A DNA stretch of 47,509 nucleotides, from positions 1-47,509 of the forward strand of contig DUAG01000003.1 of NCBI GenBank assembly GCA_012960925.1, given 5' to 3'. The position numbers and the translations under genes are program-made. Within the stretch, counting starts at the first letter, position 1. The number at the start of each line of letters is the position of its first letter. Below the pieces are notes generated by a model, which was not told the origin of the DNA, made no database searches, and saw only the letters and a list, made by a program, of their open reading frames with translations. Shown here one piece after another: positions 26,911 through 35,040 of this stretch. The stretch comes from Candidatus Manganitrophaceae bacterium (GTDB lineage Bacteria > Nitrospirota > Nitrospiria > SBBL01 > JAADHI01).

Positions 26911-28446
26911 ATGGGTCTTTGGTCATTCTACTTTATAACAAAAGGGTACTTGTATTTTAGGGGGTTTATCCGGATAAGTTTCATCTGGAATCTTACTTTA
27001 GCGATATTTCTGATGATACGTGTACAGAAGGAGAAGAAGTATTATAGACCTCTAAGCATTGGAAAGAATTCCCTTGCTGTTGTTTTCGGTGTGCTGCTTT
27101 TGTGGCATGATTCATGGCTCCCGACGTTCAAGGAGTCATTCCTCTTCCTTATGGATGAGCGGTTGCCGTCCAAGGAATACATATTTCAATTTCTTTCGGG
27201 GTTCTTCAATCTATGGGAAATCATGATCATCGCCTCTATCTTGAGCATGTGTTTTTTGGTGCGGCAGCGTGTACAGTTAACTCCGGTAGTTTTTGTCTTT
27301 CTCTTAATTGTTCCGGTACTTGAATTCGGACAACCAAAAGATGAACTGGACCGGTATATCGACACATTTTCCCGGTCAGAATCGTCGAGGGTCGTCCGTT
27401 TTGAAAGATCGAAAGGAGGGCAACCCGATTTTGATATCGTCATTCTACATATATGTTCTTTGGGTTGGGATGATTTAAAGGTGGTTGGACTGGAAGAGCA
27501 CTCTTTCCTGGAGAAATTTGATTACCTTTTTACGAGCTTTAACACGGTGACCACATACAGTACTCCTTCCGCGATCCGACTCTTGCGGGGGAATTGCGGG
27601 CAGCTTCAGCATGGCAACCTTTATTATAATGATGTTCCGGCGGAGTGTTACCTATTTGACGTCTTCCGTGGGTTGGGATATCAGACATATTTTACTCTCA
27701 ACCACGACGGATTATACCGCGGAGTTGCTGCCAATGTAAAATCCTATGGACACCTTGATGAGCCGATCACGTCAACTGATCTTCCCATTCAAGCATACAA
27801 TTTTGACTCCTCTCCTCTCTTCAGTGATTATACAGTGTTGGAGAAGTGGTGGAAAATGAGGCAGGAGTCGGGCTCAGATCGTGCTGCAGTCTACTATAAT
27901 GGCGTTAGTTTGCATGACGGTGCTCATTGGATTGGAGAGAAGGAATGGTGGAAGCGAGATCGCGTGGAAAATTATAAAGAGAATGTCGAAAAGCTCTTTA
28001 TTGATTTAACGCGGTTCTTCAATTTACTCGCAAGATCAGGCCGAAATGTTGTGGTGGTATTTATCCCGGAGCATGGACTCGGGCTAAAAGGCGATTCTCT
28101 CCAAGCATCAGGTCTACGGGATCTTCCATTGCCTCGCATAACCAATGTTCCAGTGGGGATTAAACTGATTGGACGCAGTTTTCAGGATACATCAGTTCGT
28201 CAGGAAATCATATCGAAACCGACGAGCTATTTATCGATTTCTTTTCTTCTTGCTTCTTTTTTAGAGCAAGGGTTCTTTCGGCCAGGATCGTCGGTATCAA
28301 GGGAGGTCGTCTTTAGCTTGCCGGAGACCGATCTTGTCACTGAAAACGAGCGGGGAAAACTTGTGAAAAAAGGTGATGACTACTTCCTCTACGGGAAAGA
28401 AAAAAAATGGGTAAAGCTTCCAGGAATTGCAATTTCCGACAGATAG
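26911..28446 (+). CDS. bcsG: BcsG-like cellulose phosphoethanolamine transferase
   Basis: A 511-residue membrane protein with about four N-terminal helices and a periplasmic alkaline-phosphatase-fold domain. It matches E. coli BcsG, which moves phosphoethanolamine from lipid to cellulose. The Zn and catalytic residues of BcsG have counterparts: C182 in 'HICSLGWDD', nucleophile S217 in 'TYSTPSAIRLLRGNCGQ', H335 in 'SLHDG', and E387/H388 in 'IPEHGLGLKGD'. AGGGAGGT precedes ATG 26911. The alignment is from memory of the E. coli protein. It lies 94 nt behind bcsA and is probably cotranscribed. BcsE and BcsF are not seen. Confidence 0.85.
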   Translation: MGLWSFYFITKGYLYFRGFIRISFIWNLTLAIFLMIRVQKEKKYYRPLSIGKNSLAVVFGVLLLWHDSWLPTFKESFLFLMDERLPSKEYIFQFLSGFFNLWEIMIIASILSMCFLVRQRVQLTPVVFVFLLIVPVLEFGQPKDELDRYIDTFSRSESSRVVRFERSKGGQPDFDIVILHICSLGWDDLKVVGLEEHSFLEKFDYLFTSFNTVTTYSTPSAIRLLRGNCGQLQHGNLYYNDVPAECYLFDVFRGLGYQTYFTLNHDGLYRGVAANVKSYGHLDEPITSTDLPIQAYNFDSSPLFSDYTVLEKWWKMRQESGSDRAAVYYNGVSLHDGAHWIGEKEWWKRDRVENYKENVEKLFIDLTRFFNLLARSGRNVVVVFIPEHGLGLKGDSLQASGLRDLPLPRITNVPVGIKLIGRSFQDTSVRQEIISKPTSYLSISFLLASFLEQGFFRPGSSVSREVVFSLPETDLVTENERGKLVKKGDDYFLYGKEKKWVKLPGIAISDR

Positions 28447-28468
28447 GGGAGGAATAGCGATTCCAAGA

Positions 28469-29224
28469 ATGACACGATGGTGCATATTTTGTTCAGTCAC
28501 TTTATTATTTGCCTTTGTTCTCGAGGTGCAAGCTCTGGAATTTAAGAGCTTGCCTGGTTCGACATGGGGAAGGTTTTCTCATGATGAGGACAGCTTGGTT
28601 GGTACGGGTTCGATGGGTTACCTCAATCAGGGGGTTGATTGGGTGGTGTTGCCGGGAGGGGTTACGTTCAATACCTTTGCTGAGTTCCGGTGGCGGTTTC
28701 GTGACCGAAACAAGCGTTTTTATAATGTTTATAGTCATGCCGTTGGGTTGGAGTTTAGGAAGTCTCCGTTCAGGCTTGGGGTGAACTATCTCAGGGAGAG
28801 ATTCCCGGAGCTTAATGAAACATCAAATAAGGTTCAGTATTTTGCAACCTTGTTTTACGGGTGGGAACTGAATCAGAGGTTCATGTATCCGGTGAAAGGC
28901 TTACCTGGTTCGACATGGGGAAGGTTTTCTCATGATGAGGACAGCTTGGTTGGTACGGGTTCGATGGGTTACCTCAATCAGGGGATTGATTGGGTGGTGT
29001 TCCCGGGAGGGGTTACGTTCAATACCTTTGTTGAATTCCGATGGCGGGTTCGTGACCGGAACAAGCGTTTTTATAATACTCATAGTCATGCCGTTGGGTT
29101 GGAGTTCAGGAAGTCTCCGTTTAGGGTTGGGGTGAGCTATCTCAAGGAGAAATTTCCGGAGATTAATGAAACCTCGAACAAGGTTCAGTATTTTATGACC
29201 TGGTTTCACGGGTGGAACCTATAA
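28469..29224 (+). CDS. Secreted protein of two near-identical units
   Basis: A 251-residue exported protein I cannot assign. A signal peptide ('FCSVTLLFAFVLEVQA') is followed by two copies of a 117-residue unit. Each begins 'LPGSTWGRFSHDEDSL', contains 'MGYLNQG.DWVV.PGGVTFNTF', and ends in a 'NETSNKVQYF..W..GW' stretch. The alternating polar/aromatic pattern suggests outer-membrane or surface beta structure. ATG 28469 is chosen for the signal peptide and the GGGGAGGAA about 14 nt upstream; the longer frame begins inside bcsG. Being last in the bcsA-bcsG cluster suggests a role in export or binding of the modified glucan, which is inference. Confidence 0.65.
   Translation: MTRWCIFCSVTLLFAFVLEVQALEFKSLPGSTWGRFSHDEDSLVGTGSMGYLNQGVDWVVLPGGVTFNTFAEFRWRFRDRNKRFYNVYSHAVGLEFRKSPFRLGVNYLRERFPELNETSNKVQYFATLFYGWELNQRFMYPVKGLPGSTWGRFSHDEDSLVGTGSMGYLNQGIDWVVFPGGVTFNTFVEFRWRVRDRNKRFYNTHSHAVGLEFRKSPFRVGVSYLKEKFPEINETSNKVQYFMTWFHGWNL
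28550..29221 (+). repeat. Tandem duplication inside a coding region, period 351 bp
   Basis: The two units start at 28550 and 28901. Long stretches are identical or nearly so, for example the roughly 95 bp from 28553 and from 28904. The second copy is shorter at its end. The 351-bp period keeps the frame (117 codons). High identity points to a recent duplication or ongoing gene conversion. Confidence 0.85.
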
Positions 29225-29665
29225 CGATTGAAAACCGAATATTTGCCGACATGCAGATTAGGGTGGTTTCTATCAGCCTTGATGCCCGACATCCATTCTG
29301 ATTGTTTCTTGGTCTGATCCATGTCTTTTTCAACCGGGCCTAGTTTAGCAAATGCCCATCCCCAAAAATCTGTTGACAAGGTTTGTAGCGTATGCTATAA
29401 GTCAAAAAATCATTGGAGAATATTAGTTTTTTAACCTTTTTTTCTTGTTAGAGAGAGGGTTTTATTTGAAGATACTTTTATATTCTCTGAATCGGTAATT
29501 TTGGGTACATCAGTCATATCTTTCCACGCCAAACACCAATTCACTCGTTACTAGTTATGAACCCGCATGATTGCTTCTTGGGCCATAAGGCTGAGGAGTA
29601 GGGGGGGGGATCAGCTCTTTTTTAGGTGAGGAATAGGGTTGCAGGACAGAAAAGGAAAGAACTGT
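29225..29665. other. Intergenic region and long leader of the respiratory cluster
   Basis: No gene is seen in these 441 bp. They hold the promoter at 29373-29401, and then about 260 nt of AT-rich untranslated leader before the first cytochrome. I found no clear terminator for the bcs cluster and no known riboswitch. A leader this long leaves room for RNA-level control. Confidence 0.5.
29373..29401 (+). promoter_or_regulatory. Strong sigma70-type promoter of the respiratory cluster
   Basis: TTGACA (29373-29378), exactly 17 nt, then TATAAG (29396-29401). Transcription would start near 29408, leaving a leader of about 258 nt before ATG 29666. It is one of the best promoter matches in the window. 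Confidence 0.65.
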
Positions 29666-30823
29666 ATGGTGCCATCCTTGTTGATGGCCACTTCTCTTGT
29701 TTTTTTCGGGATGTCTTTGGCATTTGCTGTGCCTTCAGCCAGAGCACTCGAGTCTGAATCAAAAATTAATCCAACCATAGGGAAGCACCTCTATCGCCAC
29801 TACTGTGCTGTATGCCATGGAAATTCCGGGAAAGGAAATGGCATCAATGCAGACCACTTGGGTGATGTTCATCCGACCGATCTAACCACGCCGGAGTTCG
29901 ATAAATATGATGATGGGGAGATTTATGAGGTGATTGACGGGGGCGGTGCTGCCGTGGATATCTCCTACTACATGCCCCCCTGGGGAGGTGTATTTACGGA
30001 GAATCAGATGCACAGTCTGGTTGCGTATATACGAACTTTATCGGAAGAGAAGGGGAGAGGGGAGGTCAAGCCCATCCGTCTTCCTGATCTTGGGAAAAAG
30101 GGCAAGGGAGAGTGTGCTGTATGCCATGCGAAAGAGACCAATCTGCTCACTCCGATTGCCCCGAACATTGGTCACGAGGGAAGTAAGTTGAAGCCAGAGT
30201 GGTTGACCGAATTCCTTAAAAAACCGGACCGGATTCGTCCAATTGGTTTTATGCCTCTCACAAAGGCAAAGATGCCGAACTTTTTCTTCTCGGACGAGGA
30301 GCTTGCAGCTGTTGTCGCGTACATGATGACGCTGAAAGATGAAGGCATTTCGCCGAATGTCTTGCGCGGGTGGGATTCGTCCGAACCGGCAGAGATAGAA
30401 GAGGGAGAGTTCCTCTATACAGATGAGTATGCCTGCGATGGCTGCCATAAAAAGACCTCTGACGGTGAGGGAGGCGTGGTCGGCCCGGTCTTGTCTGATG
30501 CGATGAAGCGGATACAGCCTGAATGGTTGTTCTATTGGATTAAGCATCCTCAGGCCATCCGCCCGGATACCCCGATGCCGAATTTTCGTATGCCGGACAA
30601 GGAGGTTCGCGCGATTTTGGCGTATCTCTATAGTTTCAGTGACGAATCCCCCAGGACGGCAACCGTTGCTGGCAGGACTCCGGCAAGTGCGGAATTGCTT
30701 GCAAAAGGGAAAAAGATTGTCGCATCAAAAAACTGTAAAGGATGTCACAGGATCGATTCATTTAATAGTGCGCTGTTGAGGGAAGATCGTAACCCGAACC
30801 CCTCTTCTGCCGACCCGGAATAA
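29666..30823 (+). CDS. Tetraheme c-type cytochrome, secreted
   Basis: An exported cytochrome of 385 residues with four CxxCH sites: 'CAVCHGNSGKGNG', 'CAVCHAKET', 'CDGCHKKTSDGEGG' and 'CKGCHRID'. It reads as tandem cytochrome c class I domains, with distal Met candidates in 'YYMPPWGG', 'FMPLTKAKMPNF' and 'PMPNFRMP'. A signal peptide ends near 'SARALES'. It would carry electrons in the periplasm. ATG 29666 has AAAGGAAAG upstream; TTG 29639 is an alternative. First gene of the respiratory cluster, which it may link to an electron donor. The last heme lies only about 30 residues from the C-terminus, with little room for its domain. Confidence 0.85.
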   Translation: MVPSLLMATSLVFFGMSLAFAVPSARALESESKINPTIGKHLYRHYCAVCHGNSGKGNGINADHLGDVHPTDLTTPEFDKYDDGEIYEVIDGGGAAVDISYYMPPWGGVFTENQMHSLVAYIRTLSEEKGRGEVKPIRLPDLGKKGKGECAVCHAKETNLLTPIAPNIGHEGSKLKPEWLTEFLKKPDRIRPIGFMPLTKAKMPNFFFSDEELAAVVAYMMTLKDEGISPNVLRGWDSSEPAEIEEGEFLYTDEYACDGCHKKTSDGEGGVVGPVLSDAMKRIQPEWLFYWIKHPQAIRPDTPMPNFRMPDKEVRAILAYLYSFSDESPRTATVAGRTPASAELLAKGKKIVASKNCKGCHRIDSFNSALLREDRNPNPSSADPE

Positions 30824-30883
30824 TCTTCATCCGGAGCTGTTTTGAAAAGAAGGTAAGGGTATAAATCTCTTTAGAAAGGGAGG

Positions 30884-31414
30884 ATGATGGCGAGGAAGAC
30901 TCTTGTTCTGTTTGTTGCTGTGTTAGTGGTTGGTTTGATCTTGGATCAAGGATCAGCTTTTGCCAAAAAAGACGATGACGATAAGCCCTTAAAGCCGGTC
31001 CCGAAGGCCTATGCAAGCAAGAAGATGCCAAGCGGTTGGTGGACGGATGCAAAGATTATTGCTGAGGGAAAAAAGATTTTTGAGACGCACCGAATAGAGT
31101 ATATCTATAAGAGAAAGAAGAAGGTCGCGAAAGACGGTTGTGCGACATGTCATGCCATTAACAAGAAGAAAGATCGCCCGAAAAAAAGGGGTGCACGCGA
31201 TTTTCGCGTTGGAAAGAGGATGAACCGCTTTTCTGAGTCCTATTGGTTCTGGAGGATAGCTGAGGGTGTCAAGAAGACAGCGATGCCGGCATGGAAAAAA
31301 GAGCTTACTGATGAGGAAATCTGGAAGACCGTCGCCTACGAACACACCTGGTCGCACGGAAATAAGCCGGCTGTTCATGACCATAAAGAGATTGAGCATA
31401 CGTTTGAGAAGTAA
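30884..31414 (+). CDS. Monoheme c-type cytochrome, secreted, Lys-rich
   Basis: A 176-residue exported protein with one heme c site ('CATCHAINKKKDRPKKRG'). Lysines around it make the heme face strongly basic, unusual beside the acidic cytochromes downstream. A distal Met candidate lies in 'TAMPAWKKELTDEEIW', a class I pattern. A signal peptide ends near 'GSAFAKK'. AAAGGGAGG precedes; ATG 30884 or the adjacent ATG 30887 may start it. A docking partner for a negatively charged cytochrome is a plausible inference. Confidence 0.82.
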   Translation: MMARKTLVLFVAVLVVGLILDQGSAFAKKDDDDKPLKPVPKAYASKKMPSGWWTDAKIIAEGKKIFETHRIEYIYKRKKKVAKDGCATCHAINKKKDRPKKRGARDFRVGKRMNRFSESYWFWRIAEGVKKTAMPAWKKELTDEEIWKTVAYEHTWSHGNKPAVHDHKEIEHTFEK

Positions 31415-31498
31415 TCGCTTGATGCAGGGTCTGGCCTTCCTTCGAGGGGGTGAAAGCATTTTCTTAGTGAATTTTAATCCGGGAAGATAAGACGAACC

Positions 31499-33067
31499 AT
31501 GGAAATAGAGTCAATTAAACCCTTTATTGCTGTGATGATCCCTTTGATCGGATCTGTGGCGATTATTCTGGCCCGGAAAAAGCAGAACCTCAGGGACGGG
31601 TGTACGCTGGTAACGTCCTTTCTGATGTTGTTTGCCGTTCTCACTATGATTTCTCCGATTCTTGAGGGGAATACGCTTCACTATGTGGTCTGGGGTTTCT
31701 GGCCGAGCGTTCCAATTGGATTTCGGGTTGACGGCCTGGGGCTTATTTTCGGACTCGTTGCCTCCGTGACCTGGGTTCTCACCTCATTTTATTCCATCGG
31801 CTATATGCGAAGCCTCAATGAACGTTCGCAAACTCGCTTCTATTACTGTTTTGCGGTGACCCTCTTTGCTACATTAGGGGCGGCTTTTTCGAACAACTGG
31901 TTCACTCTCTTCCTCTTTTACGAATTGATTACCTTCTTCACCTATCCCCTGGTTGCTCACCATGAAACCGAAGATGCCTGGGAAAAAGGGAATAAATACC
32001 TGGCCTATCTTTTGGGGACCTCGAAGGTCTTTCTGATCCCGGCCATTCTGGGAGTCTACTATTTTGCCGGTTCGGTTGATTTTACAGCAAACGGCATCAT
32101 CCCACCTGAGGCCGACAAGGCTTTGTTGGTGGGGATCTATATTTGTTTCCTGGCCGGCATTGGAAAGGTGGCCTTCATGCCTCTTCACTCCTGGCTGCCG
32201 GCTTCCATGGTGGCGCCCACACCGGTTAGTGCCTTGCTTCACGCTGTTGCGGTTGTGAATACAGGAGCGTTTTGTGTTTTACGCGTGATCATCAATATTT
32301 TTGGCATCGATTTAGTCCGGTTGCTGCATATCGGGTCGTGGAGTTTAGGGGAGATTACCGCAGTGATCGCGTCCATTACAATCATCATGGCCTCAATCTA
32401 TTGTATGAGGGCGGATAACTTGAAAGAGCGAATTGCCTATTCTACTGTGAGCCAACTCTCCTACATGGTCCTTGGGGGAGCGCTCCTGACCCCCAGCGGT
32501 TTATCCGGCGGTATTATGCATATCGCTATGCATGCCTTTGCAAAAATTACTCTTTTCTTCTGCGCGGGTTCGATTTATGTGGCGACGAAAAAGACACATG
32601 TTTCTCAAATGCACGGCATTGCCCGGAAGATGCCCTGGACGATGGCTGCGTTTGCGCTTGCAACGCTCAGTATGGTTGGCATCCCCCCTGCGGGTGGATT
32701 TGTGAGCAAATGGTACCTGATGGTCGGTGCCACAGAGGCAAAAGAGTTCTGGGCACTAATGGTCCTGGCAACAAGTGCGCTCTTAAATGCCTTCTACTTT
32801 GTCCCGATTGTGATGAATAGTTTTTTTAGGCATCAAGAGGATGAAGGTAAGGGGGATGATGTTCTGGTCCCGCAGTCAGGACCCGTTCTGATGCCGCAGA
32901 GTGTGGGTGCTGCAGCTGCGGATATTCAAAAAGAAACCAAAATGTTTGATATTCAGGAATCGCCCTTGTTTGTTGTTGTCCCACTGTGCATCACCGCAGT
33001 GGTTTCGTTGCTCCTGGGGATATTTCCTGAAGTGGTATTGCAGTTTGTTGGGGTCATGTTGCAATGA
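31499..33067 (+). CDS. NuoL/NuoM/MrpD-type ion-translocating membrane subunit 1
   Basis: A 522-residue polytopic protein (about 14 helices) of the proton_antipo_M family shared by complex I NuoL/M/N and Mrp antiporters. Signatures seen: 'FFTYPLVAHHET' (key acidic residue on helix 5), 'GKVAFMPLHSWLPASMVAPTPVSALLHAVAVVNTG', and 'IAMHAFAKITLFFCAGSI' (Lys on helix 8). It should move protons or Na+. No NuoA-K or other Mrp genes are beside it; instead a second such subunit and a CydA-like oxidase follow. That suggests a module coupled to quinol or cytochrome chemistry rather than to NADH. Confidence 0.85.
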   Translation: MEIESIKPFIAVMIPLIGSVAIILARKKQNLRDGCTLVTSFLMLFAVLTMISPILEGNTLHYVVWGFWPSVPIGFRVDGLGLIFGLVASVTWVLTSFYSIGYMRSLNERSQTRFYYCFAVTLFATLGAAFSNNWFTLFLFYELITFFTYPLVAHHETEDAWEKGNKYLAYLLGTSKVFLIPAILGVYYFAGSVDFTANGIIPPEADKALLVGIYICFLAGIGKVAFMPLHSWLPASMVAPTPVSALLHAVAVVNTGAFCVLRVIINIFGIDLVRLLHIGSWSLGEITAVIASITIIMASIYCMRADNLKERIAYSTVSQLSYMVLGGALLTPSGLSGGIMHIAMHAFAKITLFFCAGSIYVATKKTHVSQMHGIARKMPWTMAAFALATLSMVGIPPAGGFVSKWYLMVGATEAKEFWALMVLATSALLNAFYFVPIVMNSFFRHQEDEGKGDDVLVPQSGPVLMPQSVGAAAADIQKETKMFDIQESPLFVVVPLCITAVVSLLLGIFPEVVLQFVGVMLQ

Positions 33068-33213
33068 GTATGATCCAATTTTTAGAGAGTCACTTTATTT
33101 CGGACTGTTTGTCGTTTGGGTCCCGTAAGCCTTTCTTTTGTTCCGGAATCCTTTGGGATGTTGAAAATAATCGCATGCTTGGTTCAGGCTGCACACCCAT
33201 GAGGAGCAGATAG
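33064..33213 (+). CDS. Possible 49-residue protein filling the gap between two ion-pump genes
   Basis: An ATG overlapping the upstream stop (ATGA at 33064-33067) opens a 49-codon frame whose TAG (33211-33213) directly abuts the TTG start of the next pump gene. The product is soluble, with two cysteines mid-chain and one near the end ('MSMIQFLESHFISDC', then 'GSGCTPMRSR'). No family is recognised. The exact fit suggests translational coupling, but composition is unconvincing and it may be a relic or chance. Confidence 0.3.
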   Translation: MSMIQFLESHFISDCLSFGSRKPFFCSGILWDVENNRMLGSGCTPMRSR

Positions 33214-35028
33214 TTGGAGACATCCATCGTCCCGTTTTTAGTCATACTGGTTCCCGTTCTTGCCGCGTTTACCTTGCTGATCCGGCCGAAGAACGACAAC
33301 TATAGAAATTGGATTTGCCTCGGAGCAACCATCATTCCCTTTGTGCTGCTTCTAAGTCTTCACAAGGGAGCTGTTTCGGGAGGGGTGGAGTTTCCGTTTA
33401 CCTGGATCCCCGGTATGGACATGAGCCTTAGGGTTCGTCCGGCGGGATTGATTATTGCTCTCGTGACCTCATTTCTTTGGATTGTTGCTCATATTTTTGC
33501 CATCTCAGATATGACCCAGGCTCAGGACAGTAAGCCGGGACGCCGACTTCGTTTTGACTTCTTCTCTCTCCTTACGCTGAGCGCCAATCTCGGGGTCTTG
33601 ATCGCCGGCGACTTTATTACACTTTTTATCTTTTTTGAAGGACTCCTGATTCTTCCTTATCCTTTAATCGCCCACAGGGAGGATGTCCCTGCCATCAGAG
33701 GAGCGAACCTCTATTTTTATGTCGGGGTCGCCACCAGCCTTGCCTTGCTGTCGGGACTTGTTCTCTTAAACAGCTACACTGGAACCTTGGTGATCGAATC
33801 GGTCTCGGCAGAGGTTTCTCAGTTAATGGGCAGTGGGGTTAAATTTCAGATTGCGGCTTTGATGGTTGTTGGATTTGGCGGGAAGGCCGGTCTCTTTATT
33901 GAGCATTTCTGGCTAGCAGAGGCCCATCCGGTTGCCCCTTCGCCAGGACACGCGCTCCTCTCGGGGGCCATGATCAAGGCCGGGGCCTATGGGATATTCC
34001 TGACGGTCAATCTTCTTTTCCTGCCCCAGGGGGATTTGATTTCAGAATGGCTTACCTTGAGCAACATCGGATATGTGATGATATTTGTCGGGGTGATAAC
34101 AATGTTCACCGCCGTGATATCCGCCCTGATTACTGCTGATTATAAGAGGATGCTTGCCTTGCATAGTGTCAGCCAGATGGGCTACATTATGATGGGGATC
34201 GGGTGTGCGGCTTATCTTGGTCGAGACGGAGCGATGGGGGTTGCAGGCGCTCTCTACCACATTGTAAACCATGCCCTCTTCAAGGTTGCGCTTCTGCTGG
34301 GAGGTGGGGCAGTCTATTTCAGGCTTCACAAGCAGGACATGTATAAGTATGGGGGCTTGTGGCGAAATATGCCCCTGGGGGCGGTCTTTCTGTTTATTGG
34401 CGCCTGTGGAATCTCCGGCATCCCATTCTTTAACGGCTTTGCCAGCAAGACCATCATCCATCACGCAATTTTAGAGGCCTATGAACACAGTCATGACCCT
34501 TACCTTAAATTTGCTGAGGTGATGTTTATTATCACAGCGGCTGGCACCTTCGCGTCAAACATGAAGTTCTTTAAGTTGACAATGCTTGGGAAGCGTCCCA
34601 AGGAATATGACAATGTAGAGTCAGAACCCATGTCAATGAAGATCTCTCTCGGGCTCCTGGCTGCGGCAATTGTATTGATCGGGGTATTCCCGAATTTCCT
34701 TCTGGAAAGTACGATCGGCCCTGCCTTGGCCTCTTTCGGTTTTGACCCGAATTCTCATGCCTATCAACTCTTGTACGATATCAAGACACAAACTTCCGGC
34801 TTGGCGATTCTTTACCCCAGGGCGGGGACGTTTTCCGATGTTTTGCATAATCTTGTTGGGACGACCCAGGCCGTTATTCTCGGCAGTGTTGTCATGTATT
34901 GCGGGTTGAAATTTGGCTGGTTCCATCTCAAAATTCCAAGATATTTAACCTTTGAGTATTATGCGACGAAGGGGCTGAAGTGGTTAACCAATCCGTGGTC
35001 AACCCCCTTCGAAGATAAACAATTTTGA
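33214..35028 (+). CDS. NuoL/NuoM/MrpD-type ion-translocating membrane subunit 2
   Basis: A 604-residue polytopic protein (about 14-16 helices) of the same antiporter-like family, but diverged from subunit 1. Landmarks are 'FFEGLLILPYPLIAHRED' (acidic residue of helix 5), 'GFGGKAGLFIEHFWLAEAHPVAPSPGHALLSGAMIKAGAYG' and 'HIVNHALFKVALLLGGGAVY' (helix 8 Lys). The TTG start at 33214 is supported by GAGGAG at 33201-33206; an earlier start is blocked by a stop. It lies 12 nt before the CydA-like gene, and the two are surely cotranscribed. It has an extra C-terminal region of about 80 residues. Confidence 0.84.
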   Translation: METSIVPFLVILVPVLAAFTLLIRPKNDNYRNWICLGATIIPFVLLLSLHKGAVSGGVEFPFTWIPGMDMSLRVRPAGLIIALVTSFLWIVAHIFAISDMTQAQDSKPGRRLRFDFFSLLTLSANLGVLIAGDFITLFIFFEGLLILPYPLIAHREDVPAIRGANLYFYVGVATSLALLSGLVLLNSYTGTLVIESVSAEVSQLMGSGVKFQIAALMVVGFGGKAGLFIEHFWLAEAHPVAPSPGHALLSGAMIKAGAYGIFLTVNLLFLPQGDLISEWLTLSNIGYVMIFVGVITMFTAVISALITADYKRMLALHSVSQMGYIMMGIGCAAYLGRDGAMGVAGALYHIVNHALFKVALLLGGGAVYFRLHKQDMYKYGGLWRNMPLGAVFLFIGACGISGIPFFNGFASKTIIHHAILEAYEHSHDPYLKFAEVMFIITAAGTFASNMKFFKLTMLGKRPKEYDNVESEPMSMKISLGLLAAAIVLIGVFPNFLLESTIGPALASFGFDPNSHAYQLLYDIKTQTSGLAILYPRAGTFSDVLHNLVGTTQAVILGSVVMYCGLKFGWFHLKIPRYLTFEYYATKGLKWLTNPWSTPFEDKQF

Positions 35029-35040
35029 GGATCTTCAAAT

